NCBI RefSeq assembly: GCF_034140825.1
Contig: NC_089042.1
Span: 27,781,501-27,845,500, forward strand
DNA from: Oryza sativa Japonica Group
Taxonomy: Eukaryota > Streptophyta > Magnoliopsida > Poales > Poaceae
Reading direction: 5' to 3'
Length of the DNA stretch: 64,000 nucleotides
Part shown: piece after piece, positions 43,847-54,787 of the stretch
Layout of the letters: every line of letters starts with the position of its first letter
Position numbering within the stretch: position 1 is the stretch's first letter
Translations under genes and position numbers: made by a program
Notes under the pieces: model-generated
The model's input: only the letters and a program-made list of their open reading frames with translations
Told to the model about the DNA's origin: nothing
Databases searched by the model: none

Positions 43847-43872
43847 ATGATACACCAACTCCTGTTCCCTTT

Positions 43873-43906
43873 GATCCGCGTCCGCCTTTTAGAGGATCTG
43901 CTGATC
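43873..43906 (+). promoter_or_regulatory. 34-nt 3'-UTR hairpin element
   Basis: GATCCGCGTCC and GGATCTGCTGATC; loop GCCTTTTAGA. Intact in spite of the broken frame. Confidence 0.6.
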
Positions 43907-44159
43907 ATCAAAACAATTTTGTGTATATAGAGTATATATGATAGAAAATGACAAAATGTACAGGAAATCATCAATCGAAAAGAAAAGTTTTTAGTCCATG
44001 CTCAGTTGTCTATTTTACTGTTATTTGAACCTTAAATGCATGCTCACGACTCCTTTCCAGAAACTGCTCTGTTTCACCTCACTGAGGACAGCCAAGCAAA
44101 ACCATGAATTTTTAGAGTTCTGAAATTTAATATTATTTATAAAATACATAATTTTCTAT

Positions 44160-44860
44160 CAGATGCTCACTGTTGATCGATGTTATAGAAAACAACGATA
44201 CATAAAGTCCAAAGTTTTTCTTTTAAGTCTGCACTCTTCACTATGAAACAATGGGATGATAATTTATTTCTTCTTTTTCCAATAACAAGCGAATTTTTGT
44301 GTTTGCTAAGAAATGAAATACATACAATGGTTAGTACAGGATTGAGATCCGAGTTGTGCAAAAATAAGCATATCAAAGGGACTGCAGGCAAAGTTGGAGG
44401 AAATCACAGCAGCAGATATCAAGTGACCAAGACATAAAAGCAACAATAGTAGGTTGTTATATCAGGATTGTTTATGTGGTGGTTTTTGTTGTCCTGATGT
44501 CAAACTGGAGATTCCAGTCTTTTGCTTTTACCTGTATGCTGTAAGACTTATGTTCGCTTTCTAAGTTAAGCTGGGTTGATCTGTTGATATATGGTCTAAA
44601 AAATATCAGAAAGTTTCTCGGCGACCTACTCCTGCCATTCTCCATTGGCATGCTTTTCTCATGCACATCAAGGTTTTTTTATACAGTAGATCTTGCTGTC
44701 ATGACTAATAGCATGCCAGCCGGTAATTAGCACAACCTGTGCCTGAAAAACCAACTACTTAAAAAATTAATAACAAGCATAGAACCATACTACTAGCTAG
44801 CATTCTCAGTTAAACAAATATTAGAATACACATGGATGTGAAATCCTGCACTAGAATAAG
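44160..44860. other. Spacer
   Basis: About 44240-44640 lacks the repeats seen in the other spacers and looks like foreign or strongly diverged sequence. GTAGATCTTGCTGTCATGAC at 44685 marks the return to array-type sequence. No gene seen. Confidence 0.3.
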
Positions 44861-44869
44861 CTGCCATGA

Positions 44870-45417
44870 TAATTCTTGATACCAAAAAATGAAACATGAA
44901 AAGGTGATATGGCTAGTTAGGAGTGCTTAATGCATCAATAGAAAATCGAACAGCATGTGGACCAACATGAGAAACATACCAGCGTCCAGAACAGATAAGC
45001 ATGTGTGTCACGTTGGAGGCTTGGAGCTTGGAGATGAAGTCAATTAGCTGTTCCTTCCACCAGAAAACATCACCAGCTCCTTTCTCGCCATTTCAGTGCA
45101 TGCTTGTCAATCTCACCACATGTCCACATTGATCTGGATCTGGCATTAAACTAATCACTCATGCAGATGAGATTGCTGCTGACGGTTCCTACATCACAGG
45201 TTAATCACAAGAAAAAACATCAACTTGTCGAGGAGATGGGTGCCATTGTTGCAGAAGAACAACCTTCATTATTGACAAGATCCTTTCTGTTGCAATGCTT
45301 ATTTCGTTATAGATAAGAGATAAACCGTAGGCAGGTCTACACCATTGCAAAACAGTTTCTCTACTCTTTCTCTCCCATTATCAGCAAAAGGAGAGCATTG
45401 TGGCTTCAGCTAAAACC
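44870..45417 (+). promoter_or_regulatory. Degenerate promoter of the pseudogene at 45418
   Basis: Eroded blocks at 44870-44900 (AAATGAAACATGAAAAGGTG) and 45160-45195; TATAGATA at 45308-45315 in place of TATAAATA. Confidence 0.5.
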
Positions 45418-46069
45418 ATGGCATTCCACCTCAGATCTGCAAGCATGTCTTCAAGTCCTCGCTCCGGAGAAACCAACATTGAAAAATAGATGCAGAGCTC
45501 GATGGTGATCATCTCTTCACCCTCTGCAACTGTCGAAACAATCTTCAGTGACCTCAAGATGATTGAATGAGTGTACAAAAAATATTGAGGTAATCGTGCA
45601 TACCAAGCAACCAATTCATCTTTCATCAGAATCAGAAAAGGAAAGCCATGGAGCAAGAGCTCGAGGATTCCCTTGTGCTCCTCGATCTTTTGCAAAGCCA
45701 TCCAAGAGATTTTTTTCTGAGCTCAAGACAAGCATTAAGAAGATGCAAAAAAATCCAATCGTTCATCCATTTGACCAAGAAGGCGCGAAAGAAATACAAG
45801 AAGTTCAGGAAGAAGTATGCTTCAGCTGGCTAGGGGAGCTGCAGGGTGAAGCTAGAGAGGTTTATATCTCAATGATTGAGTCCTTATTGCATCTCCCATC
45901 AAAGCAAATTGAGATACCAACTTCTAGCAAGTAGTTTTTGTCTCCAAGACATTGCAAAAGAAAAGAGTTTTATGCAACGAGGAACCACTATAGACATAGG
46001 AGTTGAACATTATTGATCAGGAGGTTGTTCCAGAGCAAAGTTTCACTTTTCAATGCTCTAAGCTTGTAG
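45418..46069 (+). pseudogene. DUF241 type A gene, heavily decayed
   Basis: Opens [23 protein letters not shown] and meets a stop at about codon 24. Several further stops, frame changes and deletions follow, with recognisable pieces such as QELEDSLVLLDL, SFIHLTKKARKKYKKF, EAREVYISMIESLLHL and the end CTCTAAGCTTGTAG. About 80 bp shorter than intact type A genes. The oldest wreck in the array. Confidence 0.9.
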
Positions 46070-46097
46070 ATAGATTATACCAATTCTTATCCCAGAT

Positions 46098-46131
46098 GAT
46101 TAGTTCCCAGCTTTTATAGGATTTGCTGATA
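46098..46131 (+). promoter_or_regulatory. Decaying 34-nt 3' element
   Basis: GATTAGTTCCC, loop AGCTTTTATA, GGATTTGCTGATA. Terminal pair and others lost; length still 34. Confidence 0.5.
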
Positions 46132-46359
46132 ATCATGTGTAAATGAAAAGGAATTGTACAGAAATTTACTCAATGAGAAACAAAAAAAAAAATCATTTAA
46201 TTTCCTGCTATTTATTTAACTGTTTAAGCATGCTTTGATGCATAGCAACGTATGGGACCAGATCATTCAGATAAAATTCAAAAGTAATATAATAATTTAC
46301 TCAGATGGTGATATTATTATTGACTGTTATAGAAGTAATTAGCAGTTTAGCACACGTGT

Positions 46360-46901
46360 GCAGTGGATCTAGTTATCCATAGCTAACAAGTCAGCTCCAA
46401 GCCTCCAATGCACGAGGTTGAGGGCGCAAGCAGCATGTAATTTGCAGTATAAAGTACCTCTGATAATATCAGTTATACAACAACTAAATAGCAAGCATGA
46501 TGCCAATAATACGCTGTTTAAACTCCATTAAAAAAAACGTTTTGTGCATGCAATCATGTCAAGATCCACTAACAGAGTGAGCTAACCTGCCGATTCTTGC
46601 TGCTAATAGTAGGGACATCACAATGTGATAGCTCATTTGGAAGATAAATGGCAGTGTATTAAACAATTGAACAGCACACCAAAGATTCCATATGTTGTTG
46701 CCAGATCTCAAACAATGATAGACAGCATCTGGGAGCTCAACTGGCAGGATTCTGTTTGTCTACCATACAAAGGATGCTGTGTCTTGCACACCAACTGAAT
46801 AAATAGGCCTCACCACAAAGCTAGACACATCAAACCAGAACTTCCCTTTCCTTCTCATCTCTTGGATCCAACACAAAGAGTTAAGAGTTCTAGCAACAGA
46901 C
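46360..46901 (+). promoter_or_regulatory. Promoter of the type B gene at 46902
   Basis: Half palindrome GTGTGCAGTGGATCT near 46360; block at 46588-46622 with CATCACA instead of CATGACA; AATAAATAG at 46798-46806. Confidence 0.6.
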
Positions 46902-47609
46902 ATGGCTTTCCACCAAAGATCAATTAGCTTGCCTTCAAGGCCTCTCTCCAAGGTTGAAGATGAGTTGCACAGCATAGAGGCATACGTCTCATCACCCTCC
47001 AAGACCACCAAGATGATCTCTGATGGTTTGAGGAGGCTTGGTGACACATATAGCTCCATTGAGGAGACCATGTGCCTGCCTAGCAACCAAGTTTGCTCAT
47101 CACAGCAAAGGAAGTTGTTTGACAGAGAGATGGAATACTCCCTTGAGCTACTGGATCTCTGCAACACTATGAACGAGGTCTTCACCGAGTTGAAGTCCAT
47201 CATCCAAGATCTGCAAGTGTCTCTCAGAAAAGGAGATGATGCAGTTGTTCAAGCCAAGATCCAGTCATACATCCGGCTGGTGAAGAAGGCAAAGAAGCAT
47301 TCCAAGAAGACTGTGAAGAAGGTTGCCTCAGACAAGGAGGACTCCAAGATGGTCAAGCTGTTGAGCAATGCTAGAGAGATCACTACCTCTCTATTCGAGT
47401 CAACATTGGACCTCTTGTCTAAGCAAATTGCGATGCCAAAATTCTCTCTCATCTCCAAGGCATTCCAGAAGAAAAATGCGGTGATCTGCAATGAGGAGCA
47501 GTTGCAGGTGTTAGAGTGCTGCATCGCAGATCTTGAGGCAGGAGCAGGACTGCTGTTCAGGAGATTGGTCCAGACCAGGGTTACTCTCCTCAACATTCTT
47601 GGCTCATAG
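46902..47609 (+). CDS. DUF241 protein, type B
   Basis: Single exon, 235 aa, [22 protein letters not shown] to LLNILGS. KVEDEL, LFDREME, TELKSIIQDLQ and [23 protein letters not shown] are shared with the gene at 48662; private changes are EAYVSSPSKTTKMI, GDTYSSIEETMC and LVQTRVTLL. Recent duplicate of that neighbour. Confidence 0.92.
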   Translation: MAFHQRSISLPSRPLSKVEDELHSIEAYVSSPSKTTKMISDGLRRLGDTYSSIEETMCLPSNQVCSSQQRKLFDREMEYSLELLDLCNTMNEVFTELKSIIQDLQVSLRKGDDAVVQAKIQSYIRLVKKAKKHSKKTVKKVASDKEDSKMVKLLSNAREITTSLFESTLDLLSKQIAMPKFSLISKAFQKKNAVICNEEQLQVLECCIADLEAGAGLLFRRLVQTRVTLLNILGS

Positions 47610-47644
47610 ATACTCCTCAATATGTGACACTCTTAAGACCCTGC

Positions 47645-47678
47645 GATTGGCATCCGTATTTTAAAGGATTTGCTGATC
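47645..47678 (+). promoter_or_regulatory. 34-nt 3'-UTR hairpin element
   Basis: Consensus arms; loop GTATTTTAAA. Confidence 0.7.
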
Positions 47679-48003
47679 CTTCCCATTTGTATTTATTATA
47701 GGCTTACTGTACAGAAAAGAAAACATACATGAAAGAGACAAAGTTTTGATCTAACTCTTGTTGTGCACTCGGTTCAGACATATCTCTGAGATACATGATG
47801 TGATTATGCAAGCGATATTAGTATTATTGCCTTGTTATCGAATACACATAGCAACGGCTCATGAATTATGAAACATATGTTCCACACAAGCAAAATTATT
47901 TTCTTTTCTTTTTTGCAGTCAAATTGATCTGTGATGTGCCATAGGGCCATGAAATGGCCATATGGGCTGTGTCACTCTGATACCATTTGTAGCCTCACTA
48001 GCA

Positions 48004-48661
48004 AGCAAAGGATCCATGTATAGTGGATCTTGCTGCTGCAGTTAGAATAGGCCAGCTCCAATACACGAGGTTAAGCATGTGAGCAGCAGGTATTGTACAT
48101 AATAGAGCACTTGTAGCAAGCAAAGGATCCGTGTGCAGTGGATCTTGCTGCCACAGCTAAAACAGTCCAGCTACCATACATGAGGTTGAGCGTGCAAGTA
48201 CCACTGATTGCACAAAATAGAACACATGTTGAAATTAACAAGAGCATAAAAAAAGATAAAACACATATAAAAAATACCACTCTGGAAGCAATCAATTAAA
48301 ATAATGCCTTGAGTGCATGCAATTATGTAGAGTGAACTAACCTGCTGTTTCTTCCTGCCAACAGTTGAGACATGACAATGTGATAAGTCCTTGGAAGGTA
48401 GATGGCAGTATATTAAAGTATTGAACATACGAGAGATCCCATATGCTGTTTATTGCTGCTGCCAGACCTCCACCCATTGTGGACAGCATCAGGAAGCTGA
48501 ACTGGCAGGATTCTGTTTGTCTACCAACCAGATGATGCTTTTTCTTGCACATCAACTGAATAAATAGGCCTCAGCACAAAGCTAGACTCATCAAACCATA
48601 AGTTACATTTCCTCCTCATCTCTTGGTTTCAACACAAAGAGGCAGAGTTCTAGCAACAGAC
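48004..48661 (+). promoter_or_regulatory. Promoter of the type B gene at 48662, with a doubled upstream module
   Basis: The palindrome module occurs twice in tandem: GGATCCATGTATAGTGGATC near 48007 and GGATCCGTGTGCAGTGGATC near 48128, each followed by a GCCAGCTCC or TCCAGCTACC tract. Block at 48342-48377; AATAAATAG at 48559-48567. Confidence 0.65.
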
Positions 48662-49369
48662 ATGGCTTTCCACCAAAGATCAATTAGCTTGCCTTCAAGG
48701 CCTCTCTCCAAGGTTGAAGATGAGTTGCACAGCATAGAGGCATGTGTCTCATCACCCTCCAAGACCATCGAGATGATCTCTGATGGTTTGAGGAGGCTTG
48801 GTGATATATATAGCTCCATTGAGGAGATCATGTGCCTACCTAGCAACCAAGTTTGCTCATCACAGCAAAGGAAGTTGTTTGACAGAGAGATGGAATGCTC
48901 CCTTGAGCTACTAGATCTCTGCAACGCTATGAACGAGGTCTTCACCGAGTTGAAGTCCATCATCCAAGATCTGCAAGTGTCTCTCAGAAAAGGAGATGAT
49001 GCAGTTGTTCAAGCCAAGATCCTGTCATACATCCGGCTGGTGAAGAAGGCAAAGAAGCATTCCAAGAAGACTGTGAAGAAGGTTGCCTCAGACATGGAGG
49101 ACTCCAAGAAGGTCAAGCTGTTGAGCAACGCTAGACAGATCACTACCTCTCTATTTGAATCAACACTGGACCTCTTGTCAAAGCAAATTGTGTTGCCAAA
49201 ATTGTCTCTCATCTCCAAGGCGTTCCAGAAGAAGAACTCGGTGATCTGCAATGAGGAGCAGTTGCAGGCATTAGAGTGCTGCATCGGAGATCTTGAGGCT
49301 GGAGCAGTACTTCTGTTCAGGAGATTGGTCCAGAGCAGGGTTACTCTCCTCAACATTCTTAGCTCATAG
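48662..49369 (+). CDS. DUF241 protein, type B
   Basis: Single exon, 235 aa, sister of 46902. Private residues are AKILSYIRLV (Q to L), SDMEDSKKVKLLSNARQITTSL and [20 protein letters not shown]. It has [10 protein letters not shown] where 46902 has [10 protein letters not shown]. An upstream in-frame ATG at 48623 would add 13 residues without family support. Confidence 0.92.
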   Translation: MAFHQRSISLPSRPLSKVEDELHSIEACVSSPSKTIEMISDGLRRLGDIYSSIEEIMCLPSNQVCSSQQRKLFDREMECSLELLDLCNAMNEVFTELKSIIQDLQVSLRKGDDAVVQAKILSYIRLVKKAKKHSKKTVKKVASDMEDSKKVKLLSNARQITTSLFESTLDLLSKQIVLPKLSLISKAFQKKNSVICNEEQLQALECCIGDLEAGAVLLFRRLVQSRVTLLNILSS

Positions 49370-49402
49370 ATGAGTCAAGATCTGACACTCTTAAGACCCT
49401 GC

Positions 49403-49436
49403 GATCGGCATCTGTCTTTTAAAGGATTTGCTGATC
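49403..49436 (+). promoter_or_regulatory. 34-nt 3'-UTR hairpin element
   Basis: GATCGGCATCT and GGATTTGCTGATC; pair 4-31 becomes C-G and pair 11-22 T-G, so pairing is kept. Loop GTCTTTTAAA. Confidence 0.7.
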
Positions 49437-49770
49437 CTTCCCATTTGTATATGTTATAGGCTCACTGTACAGAAAAGAAAACACACATGAAAGAGACAAA
49501 ATTTTGATCTAATTCTTGCCCTGCACTCAGTCCTGACATATCTCTGAGATACATGATGTGATTATGCAAGCGATATCAATATTATTGCCTTTGTGATTAA
49601 TATACTTTGCATGACAAGGGCATGGCACATGAATTATGAAATATATGTAACGATATTACTTTGATTTCTTTTCTTTTTACAGTCAAATTGATCTATGGTA
49701 TACCATGGGGCAATGAAATGGCCAAGTGGGTCATGTCACTACGATGACATTTGTTGCCTCACTAGCAAGC

Positions 49771-50390
49771 AAAGGATCCATGTAAAGTGGATCTTGCTGC
49801 TGCAGCTAAAACAAGCCAACTACAATACATGAGATTAAGCGTGCAGGCAGCATGGATCTAGCTGCAGCAGCTAAAACACGCCAGCTACCAAACACGGGAC
49901 TAAGCGTGCAAGAGCCTCTGATTGCACATAATAGAACAATCAGTTGTTAACAAGAGCATAAAAAATAGATAACACATGTAATAACAATAACACTGTTGTA
50001 GCAATCAATTAAAATAATCCCTTGAGAGCATGCAATTATGCCAAAAACCACAGGTAGAGCTAACTAACCTGTTGGTTCTTGCTGCTGATAGTTGAGACAT
50101 GACAATGTGATAACTCTCTTGGAAGATAGATGCCAGTACATTAAAAATGAGAACAGAACACGAGAGATTCCATATGCTGTTTATTGCTGCTGCCAGATCT
50201 CATACCATGATAGACAGCATCAGGGAGCTGAACTGGAATGATTCTGTTTGTCTACCAACCAAATGGTGCTGTGTCTAGCACATCCCCTGAATAAATAGGC
50301 CTCAGCACAAAGCTAGACACATCATACCATCAGTTTCCTTTCCTTCTCATCTCTTGGATTCAGCACAAAGAGGCAGAGCTAGCAACAGAC
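49771..50390 (+). promoter_or_regulatory. Promoter of the type B gene at 50391
   Basis: Palindrome region at 49771-49796, followed by a second, diverged copy of the GCAGCTAAAACA tract near 49868; block at 50070-50104; AATAAATAG at 50290-50298. Confidence 0.65.
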
Positions 50391-51095
50391 ATGGCTTTCC
50401 ACCAAAGATCAATTAGCTTGCCTTCTAGGCCTCTCTCCAAAGTTGAAGATGAGTTGCACAGCATAGAGGCATGCATCTCATCACCCTCCACGACCATCGA
50501 GGTGGTCTCTGATGGTTTGAGGCGGCTTGGGGACATCTACAGCTCCATTGTGGAGATCATGTGCCTGCCTAGCAACCAAATTTGCTCATCCCAACAGAGG
50601 AGGTTGTTGGATGGAGAAATGGAATGCTCCCTTCAGCTACTGGATCTCTGCAACTCTATGAGTGAGGTCTTCACCGAGTTGAAGGTCATCATCCAAGATC
50701 TGCAAGTACATCTCAGAAAAGGAGATGGTGCAGTTGTTCAAGCCAAGATCCAGTCATTCATCCGCTTGATGAAGAACGCGAAGAAGCATTCCAAGAAGAC
50801 TGTGAAGAAGGTTGTCTCAGACAACGACTGCAGGATAGTGAAGCTGATGAGCGAGGCTAGAGAGATCACTACCTCACTATTCGAGTCAATATTGTACCTC
50901 TTGTCAAAGCAAATTACAATGCCAAAATCATCTCTCATCCCCAAGGCATTCCAGAAGAAAAACCTGGTGATTTGCAATGAGGAGCAGTTGCAGGCATTAG
51001 AGTGCTGCATCGGAGATCTTGAGGCTGGAGCAGGACTTCTGTTCAGGAGATTGATCCAGACCAGGGTTACTCTCCTCAACATTCTTAGCTCATAG
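50391..51095 (+). CDS. DUF241 protein, type B
   Basis: Single exon, 234 aa. One codon is missing in VVSDNDCRIVK. Private changes are [57 protein letters not shown] (K to N in the basic stretch), ESILYLLSKQITMPKSSLIPKAF and RLIQTRV. Confidence 0.92.
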   Translation: MAFHQRSISLPSRPLSKVEDELHSIEACISSPSTTIEVVSDGLRRLGDIYSSIVEIMCLPSNQICSSQQRRLLDGEMECSLQLLDLCNSMSEVFTELKVIIQDLQVHLRKGDGAVVQAKIQSFIRLMKNAKKHSKKTVKKVVSDNDCRIVKLMSEAREITTSLFESILYLLSKQITMPKSSLIPKAFQKKNLVICNEEQLQALECCIGDLEAGAGLLFRRLIQTRVTLLNILSS

Positions 51096-51130
51096 ATACT
51101 CCTCAAGATCTGACACTCTTAAGACCCTGC

Positions 51131-51164
51131 GATTGGCATCCGTCTTTTAAAGGATTTGCTGATC
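51131..51164 (+). promoter_or_regulatory. 34-nt 3'-UTR hairpin element
   Basis: Consensus arms; loop GTCTTTTAAA. Confidence 0.7.
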
Positions 51165-51476
51165 CTTCCCATTTGTATATGTTATAGGCTTACTGTACAG
51201 CAAAGAAAATACATGAAAAGAGACAAAGTTTTGATCCAATTCTTGTCGTGCACTTGATCCTCGCGTGTTGCAGAGTTACATGATGGGTTATGCAATTCAA
51301 TGTCAATATAATTGCCATGGCATATGACTTATGAAATATATGGGCAAGTTAGCGATATTACTTTCATTTCTTTTATTTCTTACAGGCAAATTGATATATG
51401 ATGCGCCATAGGGCTATGAAAAATGGCCATGTGGGTCATGCCAGTCTGATGCCGTTTGTTGCCTCACTAGCAAGCA

Positions 51477-52013
51477 ACTGATCCATGTAAAGTGGATCTT
51501 GCTGCTGCAGGTAAAACAGGCCAGCTCCAATACACAAGGTTAAGCGTGTAAGCGGCATGGATTGTACACAATAGAACACTTGTTGAAATTAACAAAAGCA
51601 TTAAAAAATAGATAACACACTTGGCAATAATAATACTCTGGTAACACTTTATTAAAATAATCCCTTGATAACATGCAATAATGCCAAAATCCACCGGTAG
51701 ACTGAACAAACCTGCTGGCTTTTGCTGCCAATAGTTGGGACATGACAATGTGATAGCTGACTTGGAAGATAGACGCAGTGCATTAAAATATTGAGCATAC
51801 AAGACTATATGCTGCAGCCAGATCTCAAACCATGATAGATAGCATCGGGAGGTGAACTGGCAGGATTCTGTTTGTCTACCATCCAATTGATGCTGTGTGT
51901 TGCACATCTCTGTATAAATAGGCCTCAGCACAAAGCTAGAAACATCAAACCAAAACTTCCCTCTCTTTCTCATCTCTCAGACTCAATAGGGAGACAGAGT
52001 TCTAGCGACAGAA
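51477..52013 (+). promoter_or_regulatory. Promoter of the type B gene at 52014
   Basis: Palindrome region at 51477-51502; block at 51712-51747 (GCCAATAGTTGGGACATGAC); TATAAATAG at 51913-51921. Confidence 0.65.
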
Positions 52014-52718
52014 ATGGCTTTCCGCCAGAGATCAATTAGTTTGCCTTCTAGGCCTCACTCTAAGGTTGAAGAGGAGCTGTGCATCCTAGATGCATGCATC
52101 TCTTCACCCTCCACGACCCTTGATACAATGTGTGAGGGTTTGAGGAGGCTTGCCAACATCTATAGCTCTATTGAGGAGATCATGTGCCTTCCTAGCAACC
52201 AAGCTTTCTCCTCCCAACGAAGAAAATTGTTGGATGGAGAAATGGAATGCTCCCTTGAGCTATTGGATCTATGCAACGTGATGCATGAGGACTTCACAGA
52301 GTTGAAGGCCATCATTCAAGATATGCAAGTGGCCCTGAGAAAAGGAGATGATGCAGCTGTTCAATCCAAGACCCAATCATACTACCGCTTGTTGAAGAAG
52401 GCAAAGAAACATTTCAAGACTGCAAAGAAGGTTACTTATGAAAAGGAGGATTGCAGGATGGCCAGGCTATTGAGGGAGGCTAGAGATATATCAACCTCTA
52501 TGCTGGAGTCCACACTGCATCTCCTGTCAAAGCAAATCGAAATGCCCAAACAATCACTTGTTTCCAAGGCATTCAACAAGAAGAAAGTAGTTATTTGCGA
52601 GGAGGAGCAATTGCAGGTGTTAGAGTGCAGCATCAGAGATCTTGAGAGCGGAGCAGGACATCTGTTCAGGAAATTGGTCCAGAGCAGAGTTTCTCTCCTC
52701 AACATTCTTAGCTCATAG
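52014..52718 (+). CDS. DUF241 protein, type B, divergent
   Basis: Single exon, 234 aa, [22 protein letters not shown] to [11 protein letters not shown]. It mixes types: type B frame, but [17 protein letters not shown] and SRVSLL as in type A, and LFRKLVQSR. Other differences are [51 protein letters not shown] and [13 protein letters not shown]. It probably split from the other type B genes earlier than they did from each other. Confidence 0.92.
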   Translation: MAFRQRSISLPSRPHSKVEEELCILDACISSPSTTLDTMCEGLRRLANIYSSIEEIMCLPSNQAFSSQRRKLLDGEMECSLELLDLCNVMHEDFTELKAIIQDMQVALRKGDDAAVQSKTQSYYRLLKKAKKHFKTAKKVTYEKEDCRMARLLREARDISTSMLESTLHLLSKQIEMPKQSLVSKAFNKKKVVICEEEQLQVLECSIRDLESGAGHLFRKLVQSRVSLLNILSS

Positions 52719-52748
52719 ATACTCCAGAATCTTCACTCGACACCCAGC

Positions 52749-52782
52749 GATTGGCATCCGCCTTTTAAAGGATCTGCTGATC
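52749..52782 (+). promoter_or_regulatory. 34-nt 3'-UTR hairpin element
   Basis: GATTGGCATCC and GGATCTGCTGATC; bulge TC instead of TT. Loop GCCTTTTAAA. Confidence 0.7.
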
Positions 52783-53199
52783 TTTCACATTGTATATATA
52801 TAAGTAGAAATGTACAGAAAACTCCATACATAATAGTGAACAAAAGTTTTGGCCAAACTCAGTGTCATGAAAATCCTTGCATGCTTCTGATTTCAACCTC
52901 TATGCGATTATCCATGTCAGTACTGTTGCCCTTGTGCAGTTGTGCTTTGCTCCGAACATAGTCTGCAAAAGAAAAGACAGCATGTGATCTGTGAAATACG
53001 TGCGGAATTATTTGATGACGCCAACAAAAAAAAAATGTTCGATGAATGCAGAATCACAAGGAATTATCCATTGGCCCTGAACATTCGCTTGTCTACTCAG
53101 GTCTCAACAGGATGGCCGCGAAGGATTCGGCTGGGAACGCAAGGCATTGCGAAGATACCGCAGATACCGTGTGCTATTGAGTTAGGGTTAGTGGGATAC

Positions 53200-53450
53200 C
53201 TCCGCCAGAACTGATGGAGACCTCCGCGATCTTGTCGGGGGCTGCCTTCCAGGGCGGGGGTAGCGGCGGGAAGGGTGGTCGCGGCCTCACCGGCAGCCGG
53301 CGGCGAGCGGCGCATCTCCTCGCTCCTCTTCTTCTTCTCCGGTGGGGGGTGGTGGCGAGTGGTGAGACGAAGACACGTGGATTGGGGAACGAGTGGGGTA
53401 CTGAGTGGATTCATGGGCTTCCTGTGGGCCGGATGGTCTCGCTATCCTTC
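53200..53450 (-). other. GC-rich exon-like island 4 (minus strand)
   Basis: Minus strand: GGCCCA and GGCCCAC motifs (53415-53460), a GC-rich body with CACCCCCCACCGGAGAAG as in the other islands, and a donor-like GGCGGAG|GTATCC at 53200. The adjoining minus-strand sequence GCAATGCCTTGCG resembles GCAATGCCTTGTG beside island 2. Confidence 0.4.
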
Positions 53451-53559
53451 AGTTTGGCCCATGAAACTACATTGCCAACAACAATTCTTTTTCTGTAAAA
53501 ATTTGAACAACTCTGCATAGTTAGAAAACTATTTATATCTTGTAGTATACTCTTATATA

Positions 53560-53768
53560 GGGTCTGTTTAGATTGGTGTCGAAATAAACTTTACCAAAAT
53601 TTTAGCAAATTGTCAACATTGCCAAAGTTTTGGTAGAATTGGCTTATTAATGTTGCCAAAATTATATACACATTGTCAATATTTGGTAACAAACTAAACG
53701 TAGCTACATAATTGTCAATTTTACCAAATAATGCTATGGTTGGAAATGTCATCAATCTGAACATGCCC
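53560..53768. mobile_element. MITE with GGGTCTGTTTAGATTG ends
   Basis: A 209-bp element; the left end GGGTCTGTTTAGATTG and right end CAATCTGAACATGCCC are imperfect inverted repeats; possible ATA target duplication. Same family as 27300-27515. Confidence 0.65.
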
Positions 53769-53986
53769 ATAGATATGGTTGAAGGGGTGGAGTCATTTGC
53801 AGCCCCATTGTTTCTCTTATTCATATGCTTATCCGAATCGCTTATTTTTAAGGAAAATTGTTATATACGTGTCCTTAGCGATTTAAAAACAAATGTTGTG
53901 AAATAAACTACGATGAAAAAAACAAACAAATCAAATTCAAAATTTAGTTCTAAAATTCAAATTTTATAATCATAAGTCAAACAATA

Positions 53987-54134
53987 CTCCCTCCGTTTCA
54001 CAATGTAAGTTATTCTAGCATTTCTCACATTCATATTGATGTTAATGAATCTAGATAGATATATGTCTAGATTCATTAGTATCAATATGAATGTAGGAAA
54101 TGCTAGAATGACTTACATTGTGAAACGGAGGAAG
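53987..54134. mobile_element. Stowaway MITE
   Basis: A 148-bp foldback element with CTCCCTCCGTTTC at the left and its inverse at the right, TA duplication at 53985-53986 and 54135-54136. The arms are nearly perfect inverted copies along their whole length (around TCTAGATAGATATATGTCTAG). Confidence 0.92.
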
Positions 54135-54289
54135 TAAGACATTTGAAGTCGGCGCGGCTATAAATATAGATTTTTCTTTCTTTTTGCATTGTAAAGCGCT
54201 TCTTTTTTTCATGTTCAGAATTAAGGGTTTACTTAAGTACATCATTAATCAAGTCTTAAAAGCAAATGCAGGAAACAATTAATAATTTT

Positions 54290-54452
54290 GTTCCTATCAT
54301 TTGATTTATTATTAAATATACTTTTATGTATACATATAGTTTTACACATTTCACAAAAGTTTTTAAATAAGACGAACGGTCAAACATGTTTAAAAAAGTC
54401 AACGGTATCAAACATTTAGGGGAAAAAACATTTAGGGAAAAGGAGGGAGTAG
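54290..54452. repeat. Stowaway-type MITE, one-ended remnant
   Basis: AAATAAGACGAACGGTCAAA and GGAGGGAGTA at the right end are typical of a Stowaway 3' half; the left terminus is not recognisable. Confidence 0.6.
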
Positions 54453-54787
54453 ATCAAAATAGCGTACTAATGTTCCTGAACGAACGCGAGGACAAGCGAG
54501 TTGGTTTGCAACTTCGCATTATCGCATATTAGACGCCCTTGTGGATTATTTGCGGACGATTAATAAAAAAAAAGTTAGCAAACATGACAGCCCGATAAGC
54601 TTAGTTATTGTTCAACACACGGATCATCTCGAGATTGAGGTGAAACAAACCAGCCATGCGCACGAAGGCAATTATGGATGGAATCATCGTGTAGTAATAC
54701 AGAAAGCGTAAGCCAACCAAATACACTGCGATATCTGCTTCCAACGGACAGATAGATGGGAGCGTATCCTATGCACACAGACCCTCG

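Noticed and set aside
53987-54134. microRNA precursor
   Set aside because: The near-perfect foldback is a Stowaway MITE with TA duplications; a small-RNA product cannot be claimed from the sequence.
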